Shown: positions 6,266 through 13,744, counted from the stretch's first letter. The stretch: 15,910 nt of DNA from an uncultured Corynebacterium sp. (GCF_946222835.1 NZ_CAMIHD010000030.1:1-15910); one strand, 5' to 3'. The notes: generated by a model from the sequence alone, not told the origin. Numbers and translations: made by a program.

Positions 6266-7144
6266 ATGGGATACGAACACCCAAAACGTCCGGTCGCTCA
6301 GTTGGTGGCATTTCTTGTGGTGTTGGTCGGTGGGGTGCTGGCCACTCAGTACAGTGTTGCCCGGTTTGACGGGGGAGACGGCCCGGACGTTTACGCGGTG
6401 GTGACATTCTTTGCCGCGGCCGTGACCTTGGTCGGTTTGATATTGAGCATTATCGGTTTGGTCGAGCTCATGCGCTTCAATCGGGCAAAGAAGCCCGAGG
6501 TGCAGCGCCAGCAGATCCTTGCCGCCGGTGGACCCGATTCATCCCCCGACGTCGTTGCTCGAGAAGCAGCACAGGCCTACGACCTGTACCACCGACTCAT
6601 GACCGGGGCACCAGTGCCCAGGGAACAATCCCCGACCATCCCGATGCAGGCAGGGGAGGAGATCTACCGGACCGGCCGGGTCCAATACTCACGGTTCTAC
6701 GGCCAGGAACTGATCTTTACACAGGGGTCTACGGTCGTCAGTGGCCGCCCGTCAGTGCTGATCGGGGCAGCCATCGGCAATGCCATGCGGGCATCATCTC
6801 AGCGGCGTCAGGCTCAGGCCGCTGCGCAGCCGGACTGGCAGGAAATCCAGTTCCTCGACGCCTGGGTCACCAACCAGCGCATCATCGCCTACGTGGGCGG
6901 GCGATGGCTGGAATTCTGGTACGGAGCCATTATGGCCATCCACCCTGACCCGGAGACGTTCTCCCTGGTGCTTGAGTTCCGAGACACATCTCCCATGAAG
7001 CTAACCGGCCCCGCAGTGGCCTCGATCGCGGTGCTGGTTCAATACTTTGCTACCGGTGCTGAAGGGCTTCAAACACAGCCCGCCTTCCAGCGTTACCGCA
7101 CCCCTGGAACGTGGCCAGGAACAGAGATGGAGAACGGATCATGA
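6266..7144 (+). CDS. Two-TM membrane protein with a possible PH-like cytoplasmic domain, function unknown
   Basis: ATG 6266 is four bases after the ssb stop, with GGAG at the end of ssb, so it is co-translated. The 292-residue protein has two N-terminal membrane segments (about 12-30 and 43-68), then a cytoplasmic part. Its second half has a motif string seen in bacterial PH-like proteins: EEIYRTGRVQYSRFY, WVTNQRIIAYVGGRWLEFWY, AIMAIHPDPETFSLVLEF, ending LTGPAVASIAVLVQYFATG. That fold call is by eye only. The ssb link places it in plasmid maintenance or transfer; a membrane anchor for a DNA-processing complex is one option. I do not recognise a named family. Confidence 0.7.
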   Translation: MGYEHPKRPVAQLVAFLVVLVGGVLATQYSVARFDGGDGPDVYAVVTFFAAAVTLVGLILSIIGLVELMRFNRAKKPEVQRQQILAAGGPDSSPDVVAREAAQAYDLYHRLMTGAPVPREQSPTIPMQAGEEIYRTGRVQYSRFYGQELIFTQGSTVVSGRPSVLIGAAIGNAMRASSQRRQAQAAAQPDWQEIQFLDAWVTNQRIIAYVGGRWLEFWYGAIMAIHPDPETFSLVLEFRDTSPMKLTGPAVASIAVLVQYFATGAEGLQTQPAFQRYRTPGTWPGTEMENGS

Positions 7145-7278
7145 GTTCAGAGACCGCCACTGTTGACCAAGGCAAGAACCTTGCTGTGGTCTTTGTGGAG
7201 CCGCCCAAATGGATGGCTCCGGCCCCGGAAGTCTGGGAGCAGCTGAAGCCCCCGAAGAAACGAAGCGGTAAGCACTGA
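7141..7278 (+). CDS. Small 45-residue protein translationally coupled to the membrane protein
   Basis: ATG 7141 overlaps the previous gene's stop by four bases (ATGA), the standard signature of translational coupling. It encodes 45 residues, MSSETATVDQGKNLAVVFVE at the start and a Pro/Trp-rich middle (PPKWMAPAPEVWEQLK), ending in the basic tail PPKKRSGKH with TGA 7276-7278. Codon use and the overlap argue that it is a real gene. Function unknown. It closes the plus-strand rep-par-ssb block. Confidence 0.6.
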   Translation: MSSETATVDQGKNLAVVFVEPPKWMAPAPEVWEQLKPPKKRSGKH

Positions 7279-7338
7279 CGAGTGGCCAATGGGCTGAAGA
7301 ACGCTTATGTAGCAAAATTCATGAACTGACCGTAAACT

Positions 7339-7357
7339 TGCACGTGTGGAACGTGCA
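7339..7357. terminator. Hairpin between convergent plasmid and RiPP operons, possible terminator
   Basis: TGCACGT (7339-7345) and ACGTGCA (7351-7357) form a perfect 7-bp stem with a 5-base loop. It sits between the plus-strand operon ending at 7278 and the minus-strand ABC transporter gene ending at 7475. There is no real T-tract on either side, so it would be a weak intrinsic terminator; a protein-binding site is the alternative. The rest of 7279-7474 holds no convincing gene. Confidence 0.35.
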
Positions 7358-7474
7358 CCGAATTATGCACGGAACGCGGCGATGGATGATCCGCGGAAAT
7401 CCGGTCTTCGTGCAGCAGTGTTCCCGCGGGATCGGGGAGCGGTGCAGGATCGACCGATTTCTGACCACCAGAAT

Positions 7475-9238
7475 TCATCCAGCTTGAGAGATAAACCGTT
7501 TATAGAGTGAATCGGAACGCATCATCGTTGCATGAGTACCCGTACCTCGAACGGTACCGCCATCGAGCATGACGATTTTGTCTGCCTGGGAGAACAGCGC
7601 AATTTGGTGAGAAACAACGACCACTGCACAGGTTCGCGATACTTCTCGTATCATGTGTGTCACGAACTGTTCTGTGTCCCTGTCGAGATGCGCGGTCGCC
7701 TCATCCAACAAAAGAACTTCAGGTTTTTTCAATAGGGCTCGAGCGAGTGCGATCCGCTGACGTTCACCACCGGAGAGGCCAGAACCTTCTTCGTCCAGGT
7801 GCGAGTCCAAGCCATCAGGAAGCCCGTCCAGCACCGGGGTCAGTCCTAGAAGGCCTAGGATCCGTAATACTTCGGTCTCCGGTACGGAGGAGTTCTCGTA
7901 TACCAGGTTTTCCCTCAGTGTTCCCGCGAGGACCGGACAGTCCTGCTCAACGTATCCTAGACGGCGACGCAAGGAAGACAGAGGAATCTGGGTGATGTCT
8001 TTTCCTGCAAGTAGAATCTTTCCTGAAGATGGCTCGTAGAAGCGTTCTGCTAGTTTGAGTGCAGTGGTTTTGCCCGCTCCTGATAAGCCTGCGATCGCAG
8101 TGATTCCTCGAGCAGGTACTTGGAATGACACGTTACGCAGTACAGGGGGACTCTCACAGTAGGAGAATTCGACATCGTCGAACTCCAAAATGGGAAGATC
8201 ATTTTCGTGGTGCGCAATTGCTGTATGAAGTTGGCCATCCGCGAATTCGCTGTCGTTATGTGCGGGATCGGTACTCTCTTGAGGCAGGTTCATGAGTTCC
8301 GTAACGCGTTCCATGGAAGCGCGCCCCTGCTGAACCTGACCGAAAGCTGTGAATAGGGTGACAAGCGGTGCGACTAGATAGAACAGATACATGATAAAGG
8401 CTGTCAGCTGAGCCATTGATATATGGCCATCGTGGAGGCGGACCACGCCCACGACGATGGCTCCAGCAAGAGCAAGCTGTGTCCCCACATTCATGGTCGG
8501 CTGCAGGAGAGCGCTGAAAGTCGCCACCCGGACCCCGCTCTTCCGAGCACGCAGAGCGACACCACTCATTTTGTTGACTTCGTGCTTTTCCCTGACGGAT
8601 GCCTTGATCGTCGACAGCCCTGACAATATGCGGTTCAGCTGGGTTCCGAACGCGCCGACATTGCGCCTGTTGGTCATGGCTGAGGAGCGCACCAACCGGG
8701 CGAAGAATAGCGACAGAAGGCTAGCTCCCCCTAACAAAGCTAGTGCGGTTGCTGCCATAGGGGCATCGATAATGGCCATCAGGACGACCCCGCCAGCAAC
8801 TAGAAATGCTGAGGTGATCAGTTGCGTGGCAGCCTGAGAGACCACAAGACATGCGATGGAAGTGTCGCTGACGATCCTTGTGAACGTATCGCCCCTGTCA
8901 AGATGGTGGTAGGCGAGCATGTGCATGCGGACTACCTTCTCTATGACGATCATTCTGAGCCGATAGATGATTCGTTGGGCGACCACTCCCAGACCGTATG
9001 AGTACATGCCAGTGATGATGGCATCCGCGACAAAGAAGATGCAGACAAGGAGCACAGCACCAGCCACAGGTCCTTGGTCTGAGAGCGCAGCAACCAAATT
9101 TCCAGTCAGCCACGGTTGAAACAGGGTCGCCCCCGCCTGAGCTAGGCCTAGCAGCAACACAAGGGCTAACATCCACCGTTCCTGCAGGATCAGCGCTCTA
9201 ACGACACCACGGGAAGCATGCCACGCTGAGCTGAACAC
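7475..9238 (-). CDS. ABC exporter (fused membrane and ATPase domains), linaridin CypT-like
   Basis: The 587-residue half-transporter has five or six membrane segments in the first 300 residues and a C-terminal ATPase. Walker A is GLSGAGKTT (about 384-392), the Q-loop is VEQDCPVLAG, the signature is LSGGERQ (about 488-494), Walker B is VLLLDEAT (about 508-515) and the H-loop His is near 544. All catalytic motifs are intact. There is no N-terminal C39 peptidase domain, so it exports but does not cut a leader. It begins at GTG 9238, one base after the stop of the upstream gene, and is the last gene of the eight-gene minus operon. Its likely job is export of the mature peptides; a part in self-resistance is also possible. 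Confidence 0.9.
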   Translation of the reverse strand: MFSSAWHASRGVVRALILQERWMLALVLLLGLAQAGATLFQPWLTGNLVAALSDQGPVAGAVLLVCIFFVADAIITGMYSYGLGVVAQRIIYRLRMIVIEKVVRMHMLAYHHLDRGDTFTRIVSDTSIACLVVSQAATQLITSAFLVAGGVVLMAIIDAPMAATALALLGGASLLSLFFARLVRSSAMTNRRNVGAFGTQLNRILSGLSTIKASVREKHEVNKMSGVALRARKSGVRVATFSALLQPTMNVGTQLALAGAIVVGVVRLHDGHISMAQLTAFIMYLFYLVAPLVTLFTAFGQVQQGRASMERVTELMNLPQESTDPAHNDSEFADGQLHTAIAHHENDLPILEFDDVEFSYCESPPVLRNVSFQVPARGITAIAGLSGAGKTTALKLAERFYEPSSGKILLAGKDITQIPLSSLRRRLGYVEQDCPVLAGTLRENLVYENSSVPETEVLRILGLLGLTPVLDGLPDGLDSHLDEEGSGLSGGERQRIALARALLKKPEVLLLDEATAHLDRDTEQFVTHMIREVSRTCAVVVVSHQIALFSQADKIVMLDGGTVRGTGTHATMMRSDSLYKRFISQAG

Positions 9239-9239
9239 C

Positions 9240-9713
9240 TCAGCTCACCACTGCCACGCCGGCTGCAGCAAGCCCGGCGAACAGGGCCCCCCAAAGAATG
9301 ATGGACAGCCCTTGCCACGCAATGATTTTGTTCTTGTTCGCTCCCAACGTCGCCATGAGCCCCGATGTGATTTGACTGGGAAGGACCGTTTGTCCCAAAA
9401 GGGAAACACCTGGTACGCCGTACTTGTCGAAGAGGCGGTAGAACCGAGCGACACTGCGGGACCTGTCCTCAGGGTTACGGCCCTTGGTGCGCCACAGATG
9501 AAACTTTTGGCCTCCGTATACTAGAAGCACCATGGATACGAAGTTGCCAAGCGAAGCTACAGCGACTGCCACTGCGGGATGCAATCCGCCCAGAACCCCC
9601 AGAGCCGATCCGAAGTACGATTCGACGAACGGTATGGCGCTGATGGCGAATATGATGACCACCCTCAACGACAGCGAGGTTTCGGCGAGCAGAGTCTGAA
9701 TTCCTTCGAGCAT
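9240..9713 (-). CDS. Small multidrug-export-family membrane protein, candidate immunity or export factor
   Basis: The 157-residue integral membrane protein has the features I associate with the Sm_multidrug_ex (DedA-like) family. These are an early IPFVESYFGSALG motif (about 27-39), a following VASLGNFVSM, then a central RFYRLFDKYGVPGVSLLGQTVLP (about 91-113), with four or so hydrophobic segments. It starts at ATG 9713 with AGAAGGA upstream, ten bases after the methyltransferase stop, and ends one base before the ABC exporter gene. Despite the family name, the function is not well established. In a peptide-antibiotic operon a role in producer immunity or export is a reasonable inference. Confidence 0.75.
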   Translation of the reverse strand: MLEGIQTLLAETSLSLRVVIIFAISAIPFVESYFGSALGVLGGLHPAVAVAVASLGNFVSMVLLVYGGQKFHLWRTKGRNPEDRSRSVARFYRLFDKYGVPGVSLLGQTVLPSQITSGLMATLGANKNKIIAWQGLSIILWGALFAGLAAAGVAVVS

Positions 9714-9722
9714 GTGGTCCTT

Positions 9723-10511
9723 CTATGGTTGATGGTCGGCAACTGTTCCGGACATGGACGCATACCTCGGATCCATTGTGACAAGGACGTCTGAAGAGCC
9801 GAAGATTTGAGGATCCAACATGCCTAGCTCGGACAGTGAGCTGTGTGCGAGCCCGGCGTCTTTCAGCGCGGGGGCATAATCCTCTGGGTCGGTGAGCAAC
9901 ACCTGGTCCTCTGCAGTCTTCCTTACACCTGAATCGGTCCACGAGTAAGTCATCTGCCACCAGTTTCCGGTTCGATGGCCTGCAGCTCGGATCAATCCGC
10001 CGTGACGACGAGGGAACTGAAACTCCGCCTGTTGGGGGAAGCCCTGCTCGAAGAGGCTCCTGCGGGCGAACTGAAAGATCAGCCTTCCGCCAGGCTTGAG
10101 ATGCTGATGAGCCTGGCCAATAACTCGCTGCTGGGTGTCCAGATCCAGTAGCGACATCGTCAGGCCCCACACCAAAATCACGTCGAAGGACTCGTTGTCG
10201 AGGTACGTATCGGATATATCGGCCACGACGGCCGTCTCGAACGCTGGGTTCGAACCGTGTTTGTCCTTCAGGGACGCGACCATCTCCGAACTGAGGTCAA
10301 TACCAGTGTAGGAGAATCCGTAAGACATCAGATATCCAGCTAAACGGCCGTTACCTGAACCTAGGTCGAGAGCAGTGGGGCACTTCGGCATCTGGTTACT
10401 GCTCAAGTTGAGAGCCTGACGGATGACGTCGAATTCGCCCTCGTCTTCCGCGAACAGGTCGTCATATATATCTACGAAGTCGCGGCCATAGCTTTTCCAG
10501 GGTGTGGTCAT
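9723..10511 (-). CDS. SAM-dependent methyltransferase, candidate CypM-like peptide N-methyltransferase
   Basis: The 262-residue class I methyltransferase has motif I ALDLGSGNGRLAGY (about 47-60), an acidic loop TGIDLSSEMV (about 69-78), and the post-motif LVWGLTMSLLDLD and LKPGGRLIFQF segments. Its start codon overlaps the CypL-like stop by four bases (ATGA at 10511-10508). In linaridin clusters CypM-type enzymes add two methyl groups to the alpha-amino group of the mature peptide, usually on Ala. That fits the A-T-P-A core start predicted here. The substrate cannot be proven from sequence; methylation of another residue is possible. Confidence 0.8.
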   Translation of the reverse strand: MTTPWKSYGRDFVDIYDDLFAEDEGEFDVIRQALNLSSNQMPKCPTALDLGSGNGRLAGYLMSYGFSYTGIDLSSEMVASLKDKHGSNPAFETAVVADISDTYLDNESFDVILVWGLTMSLLDLDTQQRVIGQAHQHLKPGGRLIFQFARRSLFEQGFPQQAEFQFPRRHGGLIRAAGHRTGNWWQMTYSWTDSGVRKTAEDQVLLTDPEDYAPALKDAGLAHSSLSELGMLDPQIFGSSDVLVTMDPRYASMSGTVADHQP

Positions 10512-11050
10512 TGGTCTAGCTGGTGGTAGTCGATTCCGGGCGAGACATAGTACTCGTGCAGGTCCTCTTGCGTGTCGTAACCGGAGTCGGCGGCCAGGAG
10601 GAATTGGAACTTTTCAGCCTTGTCTCCGACCGCTTGACCGACGTGCGCCCGGGCTCGTTCAACCAGCAATTTGTAGTCTGGGGACTCAGAAAGATTCTCA
10701 GGATGACGAGCCAACTGTTCCAAAACCCGACCGCTGATATCTGACAGGGACTTTTCTACACGCCGGTGGGGGTAGTATATCATGTGGCTGATGCGACGGT
10801 CGGTGTAGGCATTGATCATTTCCCAGTCGCTGGGCTCGTCTTCGCCAATCAGGCGGTAACGTACGCCAAAGATGAAATCGTGACTAGCTGGGTTAGGCGC
10901 GAAAAAACGCCAGTTCGGGATCGTTAAAGTGTACCGGTCTAGGGACCGTAAGCGGTCAAAAGAGCGATTGGGGTGCTGTGTGAAAGTGGTGATGGTGAGC
11001 CATGCGGTAGTACCCACAAGAAACAGATTTTCATAAAACTTATGATTCAT
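10508..11050 (-). CDS. CypL-like linaridin dehydration partner (DUF5819-like)
   Basis: The 180-residue protein starts at ATG 11050 (MNHKFYENLF). This is better than the open-frame start 31 codons upstream, because the upstream codons overlap the CypH-like gene in another frame and GGA lies eight bases before this ATG. A hydrophobic N-terminal segment (about 8-25) is followed by the motif TIPNWRFFAPNPASHDF (about 43-59). This is the W-x-F-F-A-P-N-P hallmark I know from CypL/DUF5819-type proteins found next to HTTM proteins. The gene overlaps the CypH-like gene by 11 bases and the methyltransferase by four. CypL and CypH are together implicated in turning Thr into dehydrobutyrine in linaridins; the chemistry is not fully worked out. 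Confidence 0.75.
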   Translation of the reverse strand: MNHKFYENLFLVGTTAWLTITTFTQHPNRSFDRLRSLDRYTLTIPNWRFFAPNPASHDFIFGVRYRLIGEDEPSDWEMINAYTDRRISHMIYYPHRRVEKSLSDISGRVLEQLARHPENLSESPDYKLLVERARAHVGQAVGDKAEKFQFLLAADSGYDTQEDLHEYYVSPGIDYHQLDQ

Positions 11051-12920
11051 GGGAATTTCCGAGTTGCAGTTCGACCTCGTTAACGAACTTGAGTATTTGA
11101 TGAGCAGCATCCCGGGCGTGATCGGTCGTGGACAATAATCCATCGTGTGTCGCTCCCTCGACGGTTACGAGTCTCGACGGCACTGGAGCACTGTCGATGA
11201 CATCTGCATAGGTGTCGAGGTATGAAGAGTTCCGTTGTTTCGTTTGCCCGGCAACGATGATAAGCACCGGGGAGTGGTTTTTGCGCCTGACCCCGTTGCG
11301 CACCTCTCTGAGGTACTCCGACCACTCGGCCCGGGAAGCACGCCAAATAGCTGGCTGCCTGTATAACCGACCCAGATACTTCGCCCTGGCCTTGCTACTA
11401 ACGGCGTTCTGCCACAATGCCGGGTCCAGCATCCACCCAAGCCCCATAGAAGTATTTGCGCTCACGCTCCTAAGGGCGCGATCGAACCCATCGTCTTTTG
11501 CCTCATCGCCTTCATGCTGTTCTCGATACGCCTCGGGGCTCGCTGGATCCAAAAGGACAGTCGCCCGCAGTGGCTGCTTCAGCGCTCCGAAACCCCTGGT
11601 ATCTATAAGGTGCCCTCCCAGGGAGTGTCCACACAGGACAACACCTTGTTCCGGAGGGGTCGTGGCTTCAATGAGGGCTTGGAAGTTGGCCTCGTAATCC
11701 TGCCAAGAGCCCAGTTGTGTTGACGACGTTGAATAGCCAAACCCCGGCCTGTCGTAGATGACGCAGTTATGTTCTCGAGAGACCTCCTCGACGATCTTCA
11801 GCCAGTACTCCTTGGATGCCGACAATCCGTTTTCAAAATAGATAGTTTTTGTATGTTCTCCGACATTTTTTGCCTTGAAGTACTCGTAGTTGATTTTCGC
11901 ACCAGAGTCCGTGTGGAGCACCCTGCCAAAGATTGGCCCCGACTTCAATATGCACCGATCCCACAGGCGCATGCCCAAACCAGCTACCAGGACCGCTGCG
12001 ACACCGGTAAGATACATTTTGGGGAGCGGCGAGGCCTTACTTGAATGACGATCCGAACAGTACACAACAGCTGGCTGCAGGGACAGGAAAGCCGGAATGA
12101 ACCTATTAAGGCCCATGAAATACCCAATGGATAGATGCATGCCCGAAACTCCAACCACCAACAAGGTCGTAATCGACCTGTTGCCGGCGAATACAAGCGG
12201 GTAGGAAACTTCCAGACCTATGGTCAGCATCTCCAAGGTCCGGGAAACATGAGGATGTTTCCGCACTATCTCCCACATACGCTTGTGACCATAAGTGCGA
12301 GTGCGCATGACCCCTACGAGAGCCTGGTTTTTTAACCAGTCCGAGCCACTGATCTTGGTGGCACCCGAGACGAAATAGGACAACCCGGCCTGCAAAGCCA
12401 CCGCCCACAGGGCCGTTTGTCGTATTTTCCCGGAATCTGTAAGTCGATACATCCCAGTCAGACAGTTGACCAGAAAGCGGACTTGATCCGAACCATCGCC
12501 ACCCACATTGCTCTTGGGGGCGGTGGCCAGTTGGATTGCTGCTTGGGACAAATTAACACAGCCCCGGAACTTTGTACCTCCTGCGCCGCTGAGCTGAATT
12601 GCCCCCAACCCCGCAGTTAGCCCGTGTACGACCTCATCAAAATGTGGTAAACCATACACGAAATCGCGCATTCGAATGCGAATTTTCGTCCAGGCATGGG
12701 GGGAGTGTCGAGGCGGTTGAAAGGTGCCCCAGTGGCCGAGGCCACCCTCCATCCGGTGCTCGCGTAACACGAGATTTTCCATCCCGGATTGCAGAGATCC
12801 GAGGGAAGATATTCGTTCAGTAGCGAGAACAACCGCATTTTCGGAGGGTGACCCGGCAAACATCGCGCGTAATGCAGTAGTGATACTCATAGTAAGTGGA
12901 CTATCTTTCACTGGGGCCAC
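11040..12920 (-). CDS. CypH-like protein: HTTM membrane domain fused to alpha/beta hydrolase
   Basis: The 626-residue protein has an N-terminal HTTM (vitamin-K-carboxylase-like) membrane region, about 80-330. It includes the hallmark YFVSGATKISGSDWL (about 182-196). An alpha/beta hydrolase follows from about 355 with nucleophile elbow GHSLGG (Ser near 433) and His in GATHDG (near 592). A possible acid is Asp in LLDPA or YADVID. This two-domain layout is what I recall for linaridin CypH, which acts with CypL in Thr dehydration. The listed start is GTG 12920; an internal ATG (MSITTALRAMF) 10 codons on is equally possible, and neither has a strong ribosome binding site. It begins 14 bases after the 90-residue gene. 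Alternative: an unrelated HTTM-hydrolase protein, but the CypL-like neighbour argues against that. Confidence 0.8.
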   Translation of the reverse strand: MAPVKDSPLTMSITTALRAMFAGSPSENAVVLATERISSLGSLQSGMENLVLREHRMEGGLGHWGTFQPPRHSPHAWTKIRIRMRDFVYGLPHFDEVVHGLTAGLGAIQLSGAGGTKFRGCVNLSQAAIQLATAPKSNVGGDGSDQVRFLVNCLTGMYRLTDSGKIRQTALWAVALQAGLSYFVSGATKISGSDWLKNQALVGVMRTRTYGHKRMWEIVRKHPHVSRTLEMLTIGLEVSYPLVFAGNRSITTLLVVGVSGMHLSIGYFMGLNRFIPAFLSLQPAVVYCSDRHSSKASPLPKMYLTGVAAVLVAGLGMRLWDRCILKSGPIFGRVLHTDSGAKINYEYFKAKNVGEHTKTIYFENGLSASKEYWLKIVEEVSREHNCVIYDRPGFGYSTSSTQLGSWQDYEANFQALIEATTPPEQGVVLCGHSLGGHLIDTRGFGALKQPLRATVLLDPASPEAYREQHEGDEAKDDGFDRALRSVSANTSMGLGWMLDPALWQNAVSSKARAKYLGRLYRQPAIWRASRAEWSEYLREVRNGVRRKNHSPVLIIVAGQTKQRNSSYLDTYADVIDSAPVPSRLVTVEGATHDGLLSTTDHARDAAHQILKFVNEVELQLGNSHES

Positions 12921-12934
12921 AATTAGTGGCGATC

Positions 12935-13207
12935 TCAGAGGAGGAAACCGCTGAATTCTTGGATCTTCGCGCCATTCAACCCTACGGTGACGTTCACGTC
13001 GCCGAAGTTCCCTTGTGTAATATTGACCGAGAGATTTTTGCCGTCGATTGTTGCAGACAACTGAAACTCACCCGATTGGTTCTTGGTATCAGCAGTTTCG
13101 TTATCGATCAGCACTGACCATTTCGGGTGTACGGTCTTGGTCTCGCCGAGAACCTCTACCCAGTGGCCATCGACGCTAAATCCGTACTTTTTCTGCGTAA
13201 GACTCAT
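12935..13207 (-). CDS. 90-residue beta-rich protein of unknown function in the RiPP operon
   Basis: The gene starts at ATG 13207 with an excellent GGAGGAGG four bases upstream, predicting high expression. The product (MSLTQKKYGFSVDGHWVEVL..., ending AKIQEFSGFLL) alternates hydrophobic and polar residues as beta strands do. Recurrent pieces such as WSVLIDN, FQLSATIDGKNLSV and VNVTVGLNGAKI suggest a small beta sandwich. It has no Cys, signal peptide or membrane segment. It lies between the precursor P1 and the CypH-like gene. It could be a leader-binding factor, an immunity protein or a structural partner; I do not recognise the family. Confidence 0.7.
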   Translation of the reverse strand: MSLTQKKYGFSVDGHWVEVLGETKTVHPKWSVLIDNETADTKNQSGEFQLSATIDGKNLSVNITQGNFGDVNVTVGLNGAKIQEFSGFLL

Positions 13208-13243
13208 CGAGCCTCCTCCGATCCTGTCGCGTTGGGGCAGGGT

Positions 13244-13429
13244 TTAGTCGACTGCATCACCGATGGCGGCCCCACCGGCTGCGGCACCTGCCACAGCGCC
13301 CGCTCCGGCCACTCCGGCTGCGAACGCGGCGGGTGTTGCCGCGAGAGCTCCACCTTCTGAAACTTCGGTTCCGTCCGATGCGTCAATAGAAATGTTTTTA
13401 AGAGCTGAAGAAGTTTGGATCCTGTTCAC
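13244..13429 (-). CDS. Linaridin-type precursor peptide P1 (Ala/Gly-rich)
   Basis: I place the start at GTG 13429 because AGGAG lies eight bases upstream (13442-13438). The ATG at 13447, which would add MAGDIF, overlaps that site and has no good site of its own. This gives 61 residues, the same length as P2. The leader NRIQTSSALKN...ID is followed by GTEVSEGGALA, then ATPAAFAAGVAGAGAV and a Gly/Ala tail ending IGDAVD. From ID to the ATPAA block it aligns without gaps to P2. There is no Cys. If cleavage falls before ATPAA, only one Thr remains in the core. The tail is hydrophobic with small residues, so it could insert in a membrane. Confidence 0.75.
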   Translation of the reverse strand: MNRIQTSSALKNISIDASDGTEVSEGGALAATPAAFAAGVAGAGAVAGAAAGGAAIGDAVD

Positions 13430-13483
13430 GAAGATATCTCCTGCCATGTTCGGGCATGTGTTCCAACAACGATTGGGGTTGGT

Positions 13484-13669
13484 TTACTTGTCGGCCGCTT
13501 CTTCTGCTGCGTACCCTCCTGCAAATGCCCCGCCGGTCAGGGCGGCTCCGGCCGCAACGGCTGCGGGAGTGGCTGCCAGTGGTGACCCTGAAGTCAGGCT
13601 TGTGTGATCTTGGGTGTCGATGCCGACGCCGTTAGCTTGCACTGCCGTCTTGATGGTTCGGCGTGTCAT
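13484..13669 (-). CDS. Linaridin-type precursor peptide P2 (Ala/Gly-rich), first gene of operon
   Basis: ATG 13669 is about nine bases after AGGGAG, giving 61 residues: MTRRTIKTAVQANGVG, then IDTQDHTSLTSGSPLA, then ATPAAVAAGAALTGGAFAGG, ending YAAEEAADK. It is a paralogue of P1 with an identical LAATPAA block and a conserved I-D-x-x-D-x-T leader. There is no Cys. The predicted core after LA has Thr at its second position and one more in LTGG. Seven Thr/Ser lie in the last part of the leader, so a more N-terminal cleavage would greatly change the number of dehydration sites. Longer open frames upstream to 14059 run into the divergent gene and are not used. Confidence 0.78.
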   Translation of the reverse strand: MTRRTIKTAVQANGVGIDTQDHTSLTSGSPLAATPAAVAAGAALTGGAFAGGYAAEEAADK

Positions 13670-13711
13670 ATCAAATGTCTCCCTCTGTGGTTCGGAATAC
13701 ATGACGAGTCG

Positions 13712-13739
13712 ACCATAACATGGAGGTGAAGTGGTGCAA
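13712..13739 (-). promoter_or_regulatory. Likely promoter of the RiPP operon
   Basis: On the minus strand, TTGCAC (complement of 13734-13739) is followed 16 bases later by TATGGT (complement of 13712-13717). TG stands one base before the -10, giving TGTTATGGT, an extended -10 form. Transcription would begin near 13705, leaving a short leader of about 36 bases before ATG 13669. It is the only good promoter seen for the eight-gene operon. Confidence 0.5.
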
Positions 13740-13744
13740 GAGAA

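Noticed and set aside
13263..13607. A plus-strand Ala/Pro-rich open frame across the precursor region
   Set aside because: It is the complement of the Gly/Ala-rich precursor genes and has no ribosome binding site or family signal. The minus-strand peptides share a conserved block and have better starts.
13244..13669. Reading P1 and P2 as class II double-glycine bacteriocins
   Set aside because: The leaders lack the usual GG cleavage motif in a conserved context, and the exporter has no C39 peptidase. The HTTM-hydrolase, CypL-like and methyltransferase genes point to a modified peptide. It remains a weak alternative.
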